Shown here piece by piece: positions 47,729 to 58,281 of a DNA stretch of 64,000 nt (position 1 is its first letter; each line of letters begins with the position of its first letter). This DNA comes from Scytalidium lignicola (Eukaryota > Ascomycota > Leotiomycetes): contig NCSJ02000155.1 of NCBI GenBank assembly GCA_002812745.2, forward strand, positions 1 through 64,000. Direction: 5' to 3'. A model generated the notes under the pieces. The model was not told where the DNA came from, ran no database searches, and saw nothing but the letters and a program-made list of their open reading frames with translations. A program made the translations under genes and the position numbers.

Positions 47729-48737
47729 TTATTTTTCAAACACCATGCGATTCTTAATTCTTCCGATACCGTCAATCTCAACCTCAACCACATCTCCATC
47801 TTGAAGCCATGCTGGAGGTTTTGCAAATACCGCAACACCGTTTGGGGTCCCGGTCATGATAACTGTTCCCTCTCTAAGTGTCATACCTCTAGTAAGATGT
47901 CTCAAAATAGTCCCCACGTCAAAAATTAACTCATCAAGCCCTGTTTTCTGTTTTTCCACATCATTCACTTTGGTGCGTAGAGTTAACTTCGAAGGATCAG
48001 GGATCACATCTGGTGAACAGATTACTGGGCCAATGGGGGCAAATTTGTCAAATGACTTCGGGTAACAGTTTTGATTTCCTGAGCGTTTAGGATCAGTTTG
48101 CCAGAACCGTGAGGAGACGTCGTTTCCAACGGTGTAACCTAGAACATAGTCCAATGGGTTATCGGACTCGGTGAGATTCTTGCACGTTTTGCTTATAATA
48201 ATACAAAATTCTCCCTAGTATCAGAGTTAGCCTTGTATAAGCAAAGTTGAACACCCGTTTTACCTCATAATCCAGATGTAAGGCTTCTTTGTGTATAGGG
48301 ATATCTTCGTACGGCCCAGCAAGGCAATCTGTTACAAATCGATCAACATCCCACTTAAAGCTCTGAAATAAACCAACTCACCAGCAAACTTTGTAAAAAC
48401 TACAGGATAATCCGGAATTACAAACTAGATAAATATCAGTAAAAATGTAGCTATCAGTGGCAACTTAATTTCCTACGCCTCCTTCTATAGCATGTGACTT
48501 ATAATTGATGCCAATCCCAACTACAATCGGGGTATAAGGCACTGGGCATAAGACTTTTGCAATCTTTGCTCTCTTTTCAGTCAATATGAAGTCATCAGAC
48601 CAAGGCGTCGAGCCTTCATAAGTGGCCACTTCGAGACCAACTAACTCATCGCTGAGGTTTCCGGTTGTGTCTATCTCACCGTAGTGGACAGTCCCTTCAG
48701 GGTCCTCAAATCGTACGAGACGCTGGAACTTTGCCAT
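47729..48737 (-). CDS. Fumarylacetoacetate-hydrolase-family protein
   Basis: A metal-dependent C-C hydrolase, isomerase or decarboxylase of the FAH superfamily (284 residues). Exons: 48477-48737, 48382-48424, 48264-48328, 47729-48214; introns 52, 53 and 49 nt, in phase. Visible motifs are GIGINYKSHA, FVIPDYPVVFTKF, SLAGP-like DCLAGPYEDIPIH, the metal-binding LDYEGEF (ExE), YTVGNDVSSRFWQ, FAPIGP and MTGTPNGVAVF. FAHD1/HpcE-like members act on acylpyruvates or oxaloacetate; which one applies here cannot be told. It lies in the block with a cyclodeaminase-like protein and two dioxygenases. Confidence 0.92.
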
Positions 48738-49611
48738 CCTTGTGAGGTGCTGTAGCTAAGGGTGAGCAATTGAGAAGAGAGACAATTTTTTCACAAATGA
48801 GATCGCATGATGAGTCCTCCGCTAACCTTGAAGTCTAAAGGCAAAGTGGGATGATGTGGCGCACCGGACTCGGCATTGAGACAAAAGTAGTTGGACCAAA
48901 GTCTTACTAATATCTTGATATTTTAGACCAACTTCTTTTAGTCTATTAGTCTAGTATCTGCTTTCACTAGTGGTGAATTATCTGAGTAAGACGAATCAAA
49001 TAAATTTTCGATAAGAATCAAAATGTATTGTCCGTCACAGAACTGCCTCAGAGTGCCTTTACCTTCGGAATGGTGTGTTACTGTAGAATTTCACTGAATT
49101 TGTGTTCCTCACGATGTTGATATTAAAGCGCACTCGAAGTAGAATTCATGAAAAAAGCACAGATATACGAAAGATTATACTTAATTAGTTCTCACACAAC
49201 AAGTTTTATCATTTTATGTATAAATCTTCTCATTGCAACTTGACGAGGTTGTACTGGGCCACGGTTACAAAAGTCAAATCATACATAGCTCAGGAAGACA
49301 TAGGGCGGCCTATATGAGGTTCTAGAAGAGTATACTGTATATCTGATACCTAGAGTGCTTTGACTATTCACTTAGCTGTTGTGTATGCATGTAGCTCGAG
49401 CATGAAGTTCATTTCAAAATCCGAACTGCCTAAAATAGCGCAGTTCTTGAAAGAGGATATTTTATAGCAAAATTCTCTTTTCGAGGTTGTCTGACCCCTG
49501 CTACACAGTCTGATCTTGTGCGTGCGCGCGTCCCAGTTTCGTCGCCAACCACCAAACCATCGTTATCACCAACAAAATAATCCAAGCATAAAATAATAAA
49601 ATAAAATAAAA
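48738..49611. other. Intergenic, no gene seen
   Basis: Promoter of the FAH gene at the left side, then AT-rich DNA. No coding frame with a motif is seen. The right end carries the A-rich downstream flank (T-rich on the transcribed strand) of the reverse-strand 5S gene. Confidence 0.45.
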
Positions 49612-49730
49612 ACATACAACAGAAGGTATTCGCTGGTCGTCACCGACCCAACTACTGATCTCCCGATCTGAGGCTTATGTATGGCAGAGCGGACGGGATG
49701 CCCAGTATTCCTCAGTCTATGGTCGTATGT
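49612..49730 (-). rRNA. 5S ribosomal RNA
   Basis: Reverse-strand copy, identical over 118 bases to 25921-26038: starts ACATACGACCATAG at 49730 and ends TTGTATG near 49613, followed by T-rich DNA (TTTTTATTTTATTTTATT) for Pol III termination. The flanks of the two copies are unrelated, so only the gene itself is shared. Confidence 0.93.
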
Positions 49731-50450
49731 GACAGCTTTGCCCATAAATATAACTATATGCAGGAAACTTTCGTCGAATTATTTATGCAAGGTAATAATA
49801 TAGTTGGAGGAGAGGTAACAATTTTGATATACAGTGTTTGGATGATCAAACTACATATACGCTTTTGAATTTATCCTTGCTAAAATTATTGCTATAAGTA
49901 TTACTTTTTGGCTAGTGGGATTCATGTCACGGTTATAGACATTTTCCAAGTAATAACTGCTAATAAGTGATCTCTTATTTATTGGTTCACTTTTCTTATT
50001 ATTGCTCTTCCTTAGATATCCCTTTAAATAAGGGAATTAATATTTTCGCATGTGAATCATCTTGATTAATACGGAAAACTGTGCATCATAACGACAATTC
50101 GGGCGGTCCGACCTCGCAATTTGGTCATCTCTGACAAACCAACAAAGATTCAATGACCGCGCTACGACTGAAAGGGCAATCTTTTCCACGGCCTGTTGTA
50201 TCGCGCATTCTGCACCTAGTATTGCAGAATTGTGAGCTAAGGGTGGGGGAGGGGCAAAACACTACCTCTGCCTCATCAACACACTCGAAGCGTTTGTGTC
50301 TTTCAATGATAAAAGTTATCAGAATACACATTCTTGCATACAGAGGTTACACTGTTGTATAAAATTAAGATAGAATACTCAATATTTTTTAAATCCTTCA
50401 TTAGTCCGCAAGACGTGCATTCACTTGCTGTATATTATTGTATACCAATC
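49731..50450. other. Intergenic; promoter of the cyclodeaminase-like gene
   Basis: AT-rich, with no gene. A CGGGCGGTCCG word at 50100-50110 (CGG-N5-CCG) is a possible binuclear-zinc site about 340 bp upstream of the start codon. Confidence 0.4.
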
Positions 50451-51455
50451 ATGAAGGAGATCTACATTACATACCTCAATGGCCCTGATGTGGAGAAGTT
50501 GGAAATGACAAATGATGAAATATTGGGGGCTATAGAGAAACAGCTTCTAGCTCAAGGACAAGGAGAGACTGTAATCGAGCCCCGAGTTCATCTGGTCCCC
50601 GAACACTCTTCCAAGGGGCATTTTAATGTTCTTAGAGGAGTGGTAAACCCGTTACATGTAGCAGGAGTAAAAATAGTAGGGGATTTTGTCAACAACTACC
50701 AGTTTGGCCTACCATCAGAGTTTGCTATTCTGAACCTGTTCGACCCCGAAACTGGTATACCACTGGCGATACTAGATGCTACTGCGATCACGGAAATGCG
50801 AACAGGTGCGACTACAGCTATTGGTGCAAAATATCTGGCAAGGAAGAACAGTAAGATCTTAGGTCATATTGGTGCTCGAGGGAGCTCGTATTGGAATATT
50901 CGTTTTCTTGATAGCCTTTTCCACTTTGACGAGATCCGAATACATTCAAGGCGTGCAGAAAGCCGTGAAGCGCTTGGTGAGCGATTGCATAAGGAACTTG
51001 GCAAAAAGATTCTCGTTTTGGACAACTGGGAAGATACAATCCGAGGAGCAGATATTGTGGTTGAAGCTGCCCGTTTACCTGCCCCAGACCCACTGCTGAA
51101 AACGGAGTGGATTAAAAGGGGTGCTCTTGTAATGCCATATGGAACTATGAGCTCTGTTGAACTGTCTTTGACAGATATCATGTCTAAGGTCCTGGTTGAT
51201 GACTGGGGTCAATGCAAAAAAGGACTTCCGTATGGTGCCCTCCGGCAACATGTAGACTCAGATCGAATTACCGAAGAGAATCTCCATGCTGAACTTGGTC
51301 AGGTTGTTGCTGGAAAGAAGGTTGGACGTGAAAATGATGATGAAACTATTTTGTTCTGGCATAGAGGTCTCAGTTTAGCTGACGTTGCCCTTGGAAAGGC
51401 AATGCTTGAAAAGGCGGAAATATTGAAAATCGGACAGACACTCCGTTTTGCGTGA
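50451..51455 (+). CDS. Ornithine cyclodeaminase/mu-crystallin family protein
   Basis: An intron-less gene of 334 residues, start MKEIYITYLNGPDVEKLEM. It shows the family's core: VVNPLHVAGVKIVGDF, FDPETGIPLAILDATAITEM, then RTGATTAIGAKYLARKNSK, and C-terminal GQVVAGKKVGREND. Members are NAD(P)-dependent and act on ornithine, ketimines, L-alanine or related imines. The dinucleotide loop reads HIGARGSS, not the common GxGxQA, which may mean altered cofactor handling. It converges with a 2OG dioxygenase gene, with 216 bp between stops. Possible role: imine/ketimine reduction in the pathway encoded by this block. Confidence 0.9.
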   Translation: MKEIYITYLNGPDVEKLEMTNDEILGAIEKQLLAQGQGETVIEPRVHLVPEHSSKGHFNVLRGVVNPLHVAGVKIVGDFVNNYQFGLPSEFAILNLFDPETGIPLAILDATAITEMRTGATTAIGAKYLARKNSKILGHIGARGSSYWNIRFLDSLFHFDEIRIHSRRAESREALGERLHKELGKKILVLDNWEDTIRGADIVVEAARLPAPDPLLKTEWIKRGALVMPYGTMSSVELSLTDIMSKVLVDDWGQCKKGLPYGALRQHVDSDRITEENLHAELGQVVAGKKVGRENDDETILFWHRGLSLADVALGKAMLEKAEILKIGQTLRFA

Positions 51456-51671
51456 GCTGTTGTGTATAACTTGTGATAGAAACTCTTCTAAAAGAAGTTG
51501 CACACTGGCTAAGTAAGTATTACGGACTGGTTGCTCACATTATAGATACTTCCAACTCAAATATTTACTTATACACAGATAATCCACAGCACAGCTGGAG
51601 AGGTGATATTTAACTTCTAAAAGCCAAGGGTAGTTTATCTAAACCAACAGATTTAAATAACATTATATAAT

Positions 51672-52760
51672 TTACCCCATTTCTTCCATTGTGTTTCGCA
51701 AATATTCGATTTGATCTTTCACCCACTCTCCGAGGACCTTCTTTATTTCGTCTGCCTTGTATCCCTTAGTATCTAGATCCTGCTTCATGGCTGCTGCTCG
51801 TTTAGAGATAACTTCCATCCGATAAGTTGTCCATTGTGTAAATAAAACATCGTTATTGCTTATCCCCTTCACTGTGGCCAGCGTGCTAGTATCTCTCAAG
51901 ATAGGATTCTTAGGTCTAAATGAAGTGACCATTGAGATCCGTTCCCCTCTGCTCACACAACGCAGAGCAGCATGGGTGATAGACCCTCCTTGCATCATAA
52001 CAGCATATCCCATACCAGGTTGCCTCATCTTCACAATATCTCCGTTGCCTGTTTTAATTGCTGTTTCACCACCCTTCATGTTAACTGTATCAGACAGCAT
52101 CATGACACAAACCCAAGGATAGGAATCACTGTGCCACTGGGTTCCAAGAGCACCAAATTTCTCATCATGGAACTTAGTCCCTGCTGCATCTAAATCAGCC
52201 TGTTCACTGGCGACGGCGGTTGAGTCCTCGATTTCTGATTCCCTTGGTGGGACCTCAGGTGGCAACGTCTCAGTGATCGGTGCATTCTTATCGGTATTTG
52301 CATCTAACTGGACGTTGAGCTGTCCGATCTCGTAGTCAAATACAATCTCCAACTCCACTCCGGCGGCTTCAGAACAAGCGCGTCTCACTTCCTCACTACG
52401 CCAAAGATCATACACAAACGGCGCATCTTTGCCATATCCTCGAATTCTATATACGCCGGGATACTTCACCCCGCCATACTTCTCGACGATCTCCTTGCGA
52501 AATATGTCAGCTCGAATCTCTCGAATGCCTTCTTCGCTGAGCAATCTGAATGGAACGGTGCAGGCTACTGGGGAAGTAGCTCGGGCTGGTTTTAGGCCTA
52601 GCGATTCCAAGGTTATAGTTTCGGAGGGAGGTTTATAGCACATATGTTTTGCTGGATCAAATTTAGTTGGTTTATATCGTGCTGAAGGGAGAATTTCGCT
52701 CATGGACTGAATGCTGGGAGCCGGAGGTGCTTGAGGTTGTAGGACTGCCGCTGACGCCAT
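51672..52760 (-). CDS. Fe(II)/2-oxoglutarate-dependent dioxygenase-like protein
   Basis: An intron-less gene of 362 residues. The facial triad is visible: His210-x-Asp212 in TQWHSDSYPWV and His263 in GSITHAAL, with Arg274 of RGERISMVTSFRPK as the likely 2-oxoglutarate anchor. The block GGETAIKTGNGDIVKM between them is typical of fungal small-molecule 2OG oxygenases. The substrate is unknown. The start at 52760 is the first ATG (MASAAVLQPQ). It is divergent from a Zn2Cys6 regulator. A close paralogue, broken by a stop codon, lies 3.3 kb away (56012-57168). Confidence 0.9.
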   Translation of the reverse strand: MASAAVLQPQAPPAPSIQSMSEILPSARYKPTKFDPAKHMCYKPPSETITLESLGLKPARATSPVACTVPFRLLSEEGIREIRADIFRKEIVEKYGGVKYPGVYRIRGYGKDAPFVYDLWRSEEVRRACSEAAGVELEIVFDYEIGQLNVQLDANTDKNAPITETLPPEVPPRESEIEDSTAVASEQADLDAAGTKFHDEKFGALGTQWHSDSYPWVCVMMLSDTVNMKGGETAIKTGNGDIVKMRQPGMGYAVMMQGGSITHAALRCVSRGERISMVTSFRPKNPILRDTSTLATVKGISNNDVLFTQWTTYRMEVISKRAAAMKQDLDTKGYKADEIKKVLGEWVKDQIEYLRNTMEEMG

Positions 52761-54112
52761 GGTTGAGGTAAAGAATCCACAAATCTTTAATAATAGGTTG
52801 TATATTCTGAGTTAAGATTAACCCTTTGTGTACTAATAATTGTATAAAGAGAATGTTTAAAGTATTATTTATATTATGTATTGTAGATGGTAGTTTATTT
52901 AATGGAAGTTGGATCTAGAATGAGACCTTCAGGGAATATGAGGTGGGTTGGCGCCGATTTTGAGGCCGATATGGCCCACTTGGTTAGACTGGAATTTACC
53001 TGCATGATAATTGCGGAATGATGCTAAAAGTAGAACCTAATTGGTTCATGCTCCTACTGCTTAAAAGAGCTACAACTTCCCTCCCTTTTGGACTTCAAAT
53101 GTTAGCGTTATTTGATGGGTACGCGGACGAGTTGTTGAGTGCACAGAAGACCAAGGTTATCGAGGTATTCATTACCATCTTTAATTAGATGACATTCGTT
53201 CTGGATGATGTGTTTTTGCCAATTCTTTCGTTTACTAACATGCTCACTTTGAAAACGGAACTAAGCTCATATGTTTACCCTGCTTGAAGCATTGTTTTTG
53301 CTCTCAAATATTTATAATATTGAGAGCTGCTAGGTAGTTTAACGTTGAAATATCCAAAGTTATTCCATGGGCCATCTTTTGCCGAATTAAGCCTTGCAAG
53401 GAGATGCTGAATAATCACGACTAGGTCGAAATGAAGACTGGACTTCCTAATTAGATCCAGTTAGGCTCCGCTTATGAGTAGGTCAGATGGGGTTTCTAGT
53501 GGACGTTATTGGGATGGATGCAACTCTGGACATCTGTTTTAGGGCGACCGATCCTGCCAAAGGTAATTATGAACGTATAGGCCAGGAGCTCCCCAGAAAT
53601 TTCTTAAACCTTTGAATACTTCGCATAATCTAGCGAACAGCCAATCCTAGGACATCATCTTAAGCTAGTGCTCTATCTTATCTCTCTCAAGGGAAGCCTT
53701 TGTCAACTTTGACGAACGGTTCAGACAAGTAATAATCTTGAGAGATATCTTAGAGGCCACCATATTGTAGTTGGCATTCTTGTATCCCACTATTATCAAG
53801 GACCAATCAGAGATATTACCGTGAAGAGGAAGGTCACATCTATACCAACATTACCAACCACCAATTACTACATGTCGTATCGTCACCTTAGTTGAGAGAT
53901 AAAAATAAGAAGTTTCAGGTATTGAGTTACGGGAGAAAGAAAAAGGGGGTCTAATAAGTTTAGTGTTGAGGATTATTCCGGCGGGGTTTACCGGTGAGAG
54001 TTATCCACTCTTGTTGGTTTTGTTAATCATTTCCTAGCGCCTTGGTTTATTACTTCAGTTATACATCCGCTCCTAGCACTCTGTATTAACATGGCTAGAG
54101 CCCCTGAAGACC
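52761..54112. promoter_or_regulatory. Divergent promoter, dioxygenase and regulator
   Basis: This 1.35-kb region has no gene. CCGGCGGGGTTTACCGG at 53978-53994, about 120 bp before the regulator start, has inverted CCGG/CGG words and could be an autoregulatory site (inference). Confidence 0.4.
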
Positions 54113-55965
54113 ATGCTCCCCTGTTCACAATCAGAATTGGAAGAAGGACTTGAGTCTACGGAGTATGCGCTCCCGACATCTCAAGATGTAAAGTCTTGCC
54201 CATCAGATCCGCCTGTACATAATCGCCGATCGCGAGATGGATGTTGGACATGTAGAAAACGGTTAGAGCATCATTCTTATATCCATCAACAGCTTTTCTA
54301 ATGAAACAAACAGGAAGAAGAAGTGTGATAGCATTACATTTCCATGCGGAAATTGTAATAGATTACGCCTTAAATGTGAGCACGATTCAAGGCTTCTCTG
54401 GGAGGACGATGTAAAAAGAGACGGGATGCGGAGAAGAGGGCCACGACGGAATAACAAGAATGTTATCTATAGTCGAAGAATGGAAAGTAGCAATGACAAA
54501 ACAGAAGAAAATGATCAACCAGATGGTGCTCTTGGCGATAGCCCGACTATTCACAAGGGAGTGAGCTCATCTATTACAGATCTTCTAACACCAGGTTGGG
54601 CAGTTATGGGATTCAATAACATTTCAGCGTGGTCATTTAAGCTCGACATAACAGAGTCTCAGCTACTCGATCATTATATCCACAGATTTTCAAGGACGTA
54701 CCCAACCTTTTCAGACCCGACAAACCCATTCTTGAGAATCTTTTTGCCATTATCCATGCAAAGTCGAGTCGTCCTGGACTCATTACTAGCACTGAGTGGA
54801 GTTCAGAGCTGGCGGAATGGAACCTTTGCAATGCAAGATGCAATGCTGAAGCTAAGGCAGAAGGCTCTATACGGCTGTAGGGCTCTTCTCACTAACCTCA
54901 TAATTAAATTCCAGATAAAAAAGGGTTGTTCATCACCGTCTGATATGGATCTTACCATTAAAATCATTTCAAAGTGTGCTGGAACTGTTCGTGGTGAAGA
55001 TGTCCTCCATCTTCTCGCAAGTTGCGCTATGCTCCTCTTGTACGAAAAACTTACCGGCGAAGGCCAGGCATGCTGGACTGCTCACCTTCAGTTCTTCGCA
55101 CGACTGTTTTTTGGATCCTTCTCTGCAGGCACCACAAAAGCGTCTGTTGTTGAAGTGGGATTTTTACAGACGGAAGCCTTTCAATTTATATTAACCNTTT
55201 TTTTCGTACAATGACCTTGTGCGGTCAACCTCGTTGGGAACACCGACTTTAATAGATTTTTATCTGGGAGACTCATCGGGGTTCAATCCCAACAGTGGAT
55301 TTAAGGGACAGAAGCTTCTCTTTGGAGAGGGAGTTGGCCGCTTCACATTCCCTAACCTCATAGCCAGAATTAGCGCCGGTGACCCAAGTATAACGGATGC
55401 TCAGATAGTTGCTTGGGATGGGAGACTGGATTGGTTCCCCAGCTTTGCACTCGTCGCTCTAAGAAACAGGCCAACGCACGAGAAAATTCCTTTTGGAGAG
55501 CAGGGGCTTATCATAGATCCTCACTGTACTCGGCTTGACAGCTTCACTAGTCCAAACAAATGGGACGAGCAAGGACTCATATCTGTATTATATCGAATCG
55601 CGGCAATGACTTATAGGAGGCAGTGTCTAAGACAACAACAACTAAAACATGGAAAGACTCCTCCCATTACCGTCGATGAGCTGTTGACGGGAAATCTCTC
55701 CCTTTGGGCAACTCAGCTAGTCCAGCTGCTACCCTACGGCTCGCCGTATGAGAGTACACTACTTTGGCCTATTGGTATTGTAGCCAAAGAGCTTAAAAGT
55801 GCAAACGAGGCAGAACGAGAGTACATTGTGTTTAGGCTACGGTCACTAGAGCATCGATTTCACATGAAACACTTTCAACGGGTCAGGGAATATCTTATTC
55901 AGTATTGGGCAATAAGTGATCGGGGTATGATCTATGAAAGCAATGAGACAATTCTACTTGGCTAA
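54113..55965 (+). CDS. Zn2Cys6 transcription factor, cluster-type
   Basis: A binuclear-zinc regulator of 599 residues. Exon 1 (54113-54261) encodes RSRDGCWTCRKR; a 52-nt intron (GTTAGA...CAG) follows; exon 2 starts at 54314 and completes KKKCDSITFPCGNCNRLRLK. The cluster is CX2CX6CX6CX2CX6C. An N at 55197 before T7 breaks the frame; leaving it out gives an exact 600 codons, so I treat it as a base-calling placeholder. The large C-terminal region (LLDHYIHRFSRTYPTF, PLSMQSRVVLDSLLALSGV) is a fungal effector domain. It lies between the two dioxygenase genes, so it is the best candidate for their regulator. Confidence 0.88.
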
Positions 55966-56011
55966 TGAAAGTATGTTTGTATTTGTCCTGCCGTGTATCT
56001 CATCAGTTATA

Positions 56012-57168
56012 TTATTGCCCTAATGGCCTCATCTCATATAGCGTTTGCTGTATATACTTTATCTGCTCATTGGCCCATTTCTCTACATCTGCTACGTTGA
56101 CTGTTTCAACACGACAAAGACCGGCCTTGCCTTTTGGATCTGAGTTCTTGACGTTCTCATCATATCGCTTTCTTAAATCATCAAGCGCGAGGCGGGCACG
56201 TTCTGCTAAGACTGCAAGACGATAGGTGGTCCATTGGTAGTATAGTTCGGAGAAGTGTGACTTATTTCTAACGTTGGCATTCGTCGTCTCATCGAGTAGG
56301 GTCGGATCTTTTGGTCGGAAAGAAGTCACGATTGTGATTCTTTCTGGCATGTTGGTAACTGGGGCGGCCGTGTGGGTAATATATTTACCCTGAAGGAGCA
56401 CAGCACATCCCTAGATATTGTCAGTGTATCTTCCTATCAGAGGTTCAATTAACTGACCATCTGTGGTGCTTTAACTTTCAGAGTCGTTCGATCTCCTTTC
56501 ATCAACTCGGTCTCCCCTCCGGTCATGTATCTTGCATCAGAAAGCATGACCACGACTACCCATGGATGGGAATCTCTGTGCCACTCGACAATGGGCGCAG
56601 TCTGATCTGTCACAACTTGATTCTTTGGTTTCTCCTCCTCGAACTGTCTGATTCCTTCCTCGGTCGCGATTGGAGGTTCCACAGGTGTGCGTCTCACTGC
56701 ATCAACTCCCCCAGCCCCAAGTTGAATGTTAGTATGGCTGATCTCATAATCCATGGCTGGAACAAGTTCAACACCAGCAAGGTCACTGACAATCTTCAAC
56801 ACTTCTGGAGAATGCCAAAATTGGTGGATAAATGGTGCATAACGAGGTGCCATTCCACGTAACTAAACCGATCCAAGGCGTGTGTGATGAAGACAATTGT
56901 TAAAGACATCTTCGCTGAAAAGCTCACGTCGATGCTGAAGTACTGCCTCATGTGAAAGAAAAGGGAAAGGCGTAGTAGTAGCTACAGCAGACAGAGCCGT
57001 TGGTTCAAATCCTAGGTCTTGCATAGTTAAGATTGATGATGGCGGTGAAAAAGCCAAATGCTTCACCGGGTCAAATTGAACTGGTCCATGGGCAGGGAGA
57101 TTTTGAATCTTTGAGAGCTTCAATACCTCTGGTCCTACCGGAGACTCAATCACATTTGGGGTAGACAT
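56012..57168 (-). pseudogene. Second 2OG dioxygenase paralogue, interrupted by an in-frame TAG
   Basis: A paralogue of the dioxygenase at 51672-52760. Exons are 56458-57168 and 56012-56410; the 47-nt intron (GTCAGT...TCTAG) closes as QMGCAVLLQGKYITH. The catalytic motifs are intact: HRDSHPWV and ITHTAAP...ERITIVTSFRPK. Codon 102 is TAG (56863-56865). The distance from the LF/IF block to the RG block is identical to the paralogue with the stop counted as one residue, so the stop replaces an amino acid. A 45-nt in-frame intron spanning it (GTCTTT...TTTAG) is possible on paper but would delete aligned residues. It ends 46 bp from the convergent regulator gene. Confidence 0.8.
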
Positions 57169-58281
57169 CTCGACGTTCAGAATGTTAAGTATTCAGATAA
57201 AGGTAACTAGAGGAAGTATATAAGAATCGATACTTAATCTGAGGATATATATCGCTTCTACAATATACATGATAGTGAACAAAGATTTCAGTAGTTTAAC
57301 TACTTAGTATGGATATTCGAGGCGCCGTTCCTCTATCTTGACATTATCACCTTTCTTATCGGGGGTTGGATGTGACTGCTGGTTTACGGAACGTATTTCC
57401 TTTAAGAGATTAGCACTGTTTCTATGATAATGAGTTGTCTCCTGGTTTCATTCATCGTTGTTGCAGTTCATCTTGAGTCATTCTACTGAATATTCCCAAC
57501 GCTATACCAAAGTTGGGATATATGAATTGCGTCGCAGAAAAAGCGTGGAAATCGTAAGCTCCAATTGGTATCCTGGCCACCCTCGGGGAAGTGAATCTAG
57601 CCCGCTTTCTAACCCACTTATTAACAAACGCTATACTGAATTTGGGACATTTGAAGCGCGCTGTGGGGAAAGAGATAAGGCTATTAATAGACGTATTGTA
57701 CAAGGACTACACCAAGCAAACTTGGTATTGGAAGGAATGCAGTAGGCTATTAACTGTACTTTCTCAAATATAATGTGATCGAACTAACATTAATCCGAGC
57801 TCCTTTTAGTTAGGAGTAACTACGGTGTATGGTTGACTAGTGGCTTGTTGGCGAAGGCCGCTGTTTGGTGCAAATGGCAAGCTGATAGAGAACCGTGGGT
57901 TATCTTTATGAAGAAATATCTGTAAATGACGCCGAAGTGCTTAAAAAGAGTGGTTGGTAATTTAATTTTGGTACTATGACTATTTCTAAGCTGGATTCAG
58001 GAAGAGTAGAACTACTAAAAGGTATATTACGGTTGAAATAGGTACCTGAGTATAAAGGAGTATAAAGGTTAATTACATAGAGAAAATGCTACAACATAAT
58101 TATAGCACTCTTTCTATAGGATATGAGTGCGATCAGCTATAGCTTTGTCATTTATGCTGATTGCAGTTCAAGACCAATTTCATTGAAGGTCCTTTTGCCC
58201 CTTAACTCTGCAAACCTGTTCACGGTAGTACCGTCAATACGACACTGCTACCCAATTATTGAAAGTATTTATGGGCTGTTC
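57169..58281. other. Intergenic, no supported gene
   Basis: Left part: promoter of the interrupted dioxygenase. An open frame at 57458-57745 contains two weakly similar segments (QRYTKVGIYELRRRKS and KRYTEFGTFEARCGER), perhaps an ancient internal duplication, but no known domain. Right part: 3' flank of the GH74 gene. Confidence 0.4.

Noticed and set aside
56863..56907. 45-nt intron across the stop codon in the second dioxygenase
   Set aside because: It would delete residues that align one for one with the intact paralogue, and no good branch site is present; kept only as an alternative.
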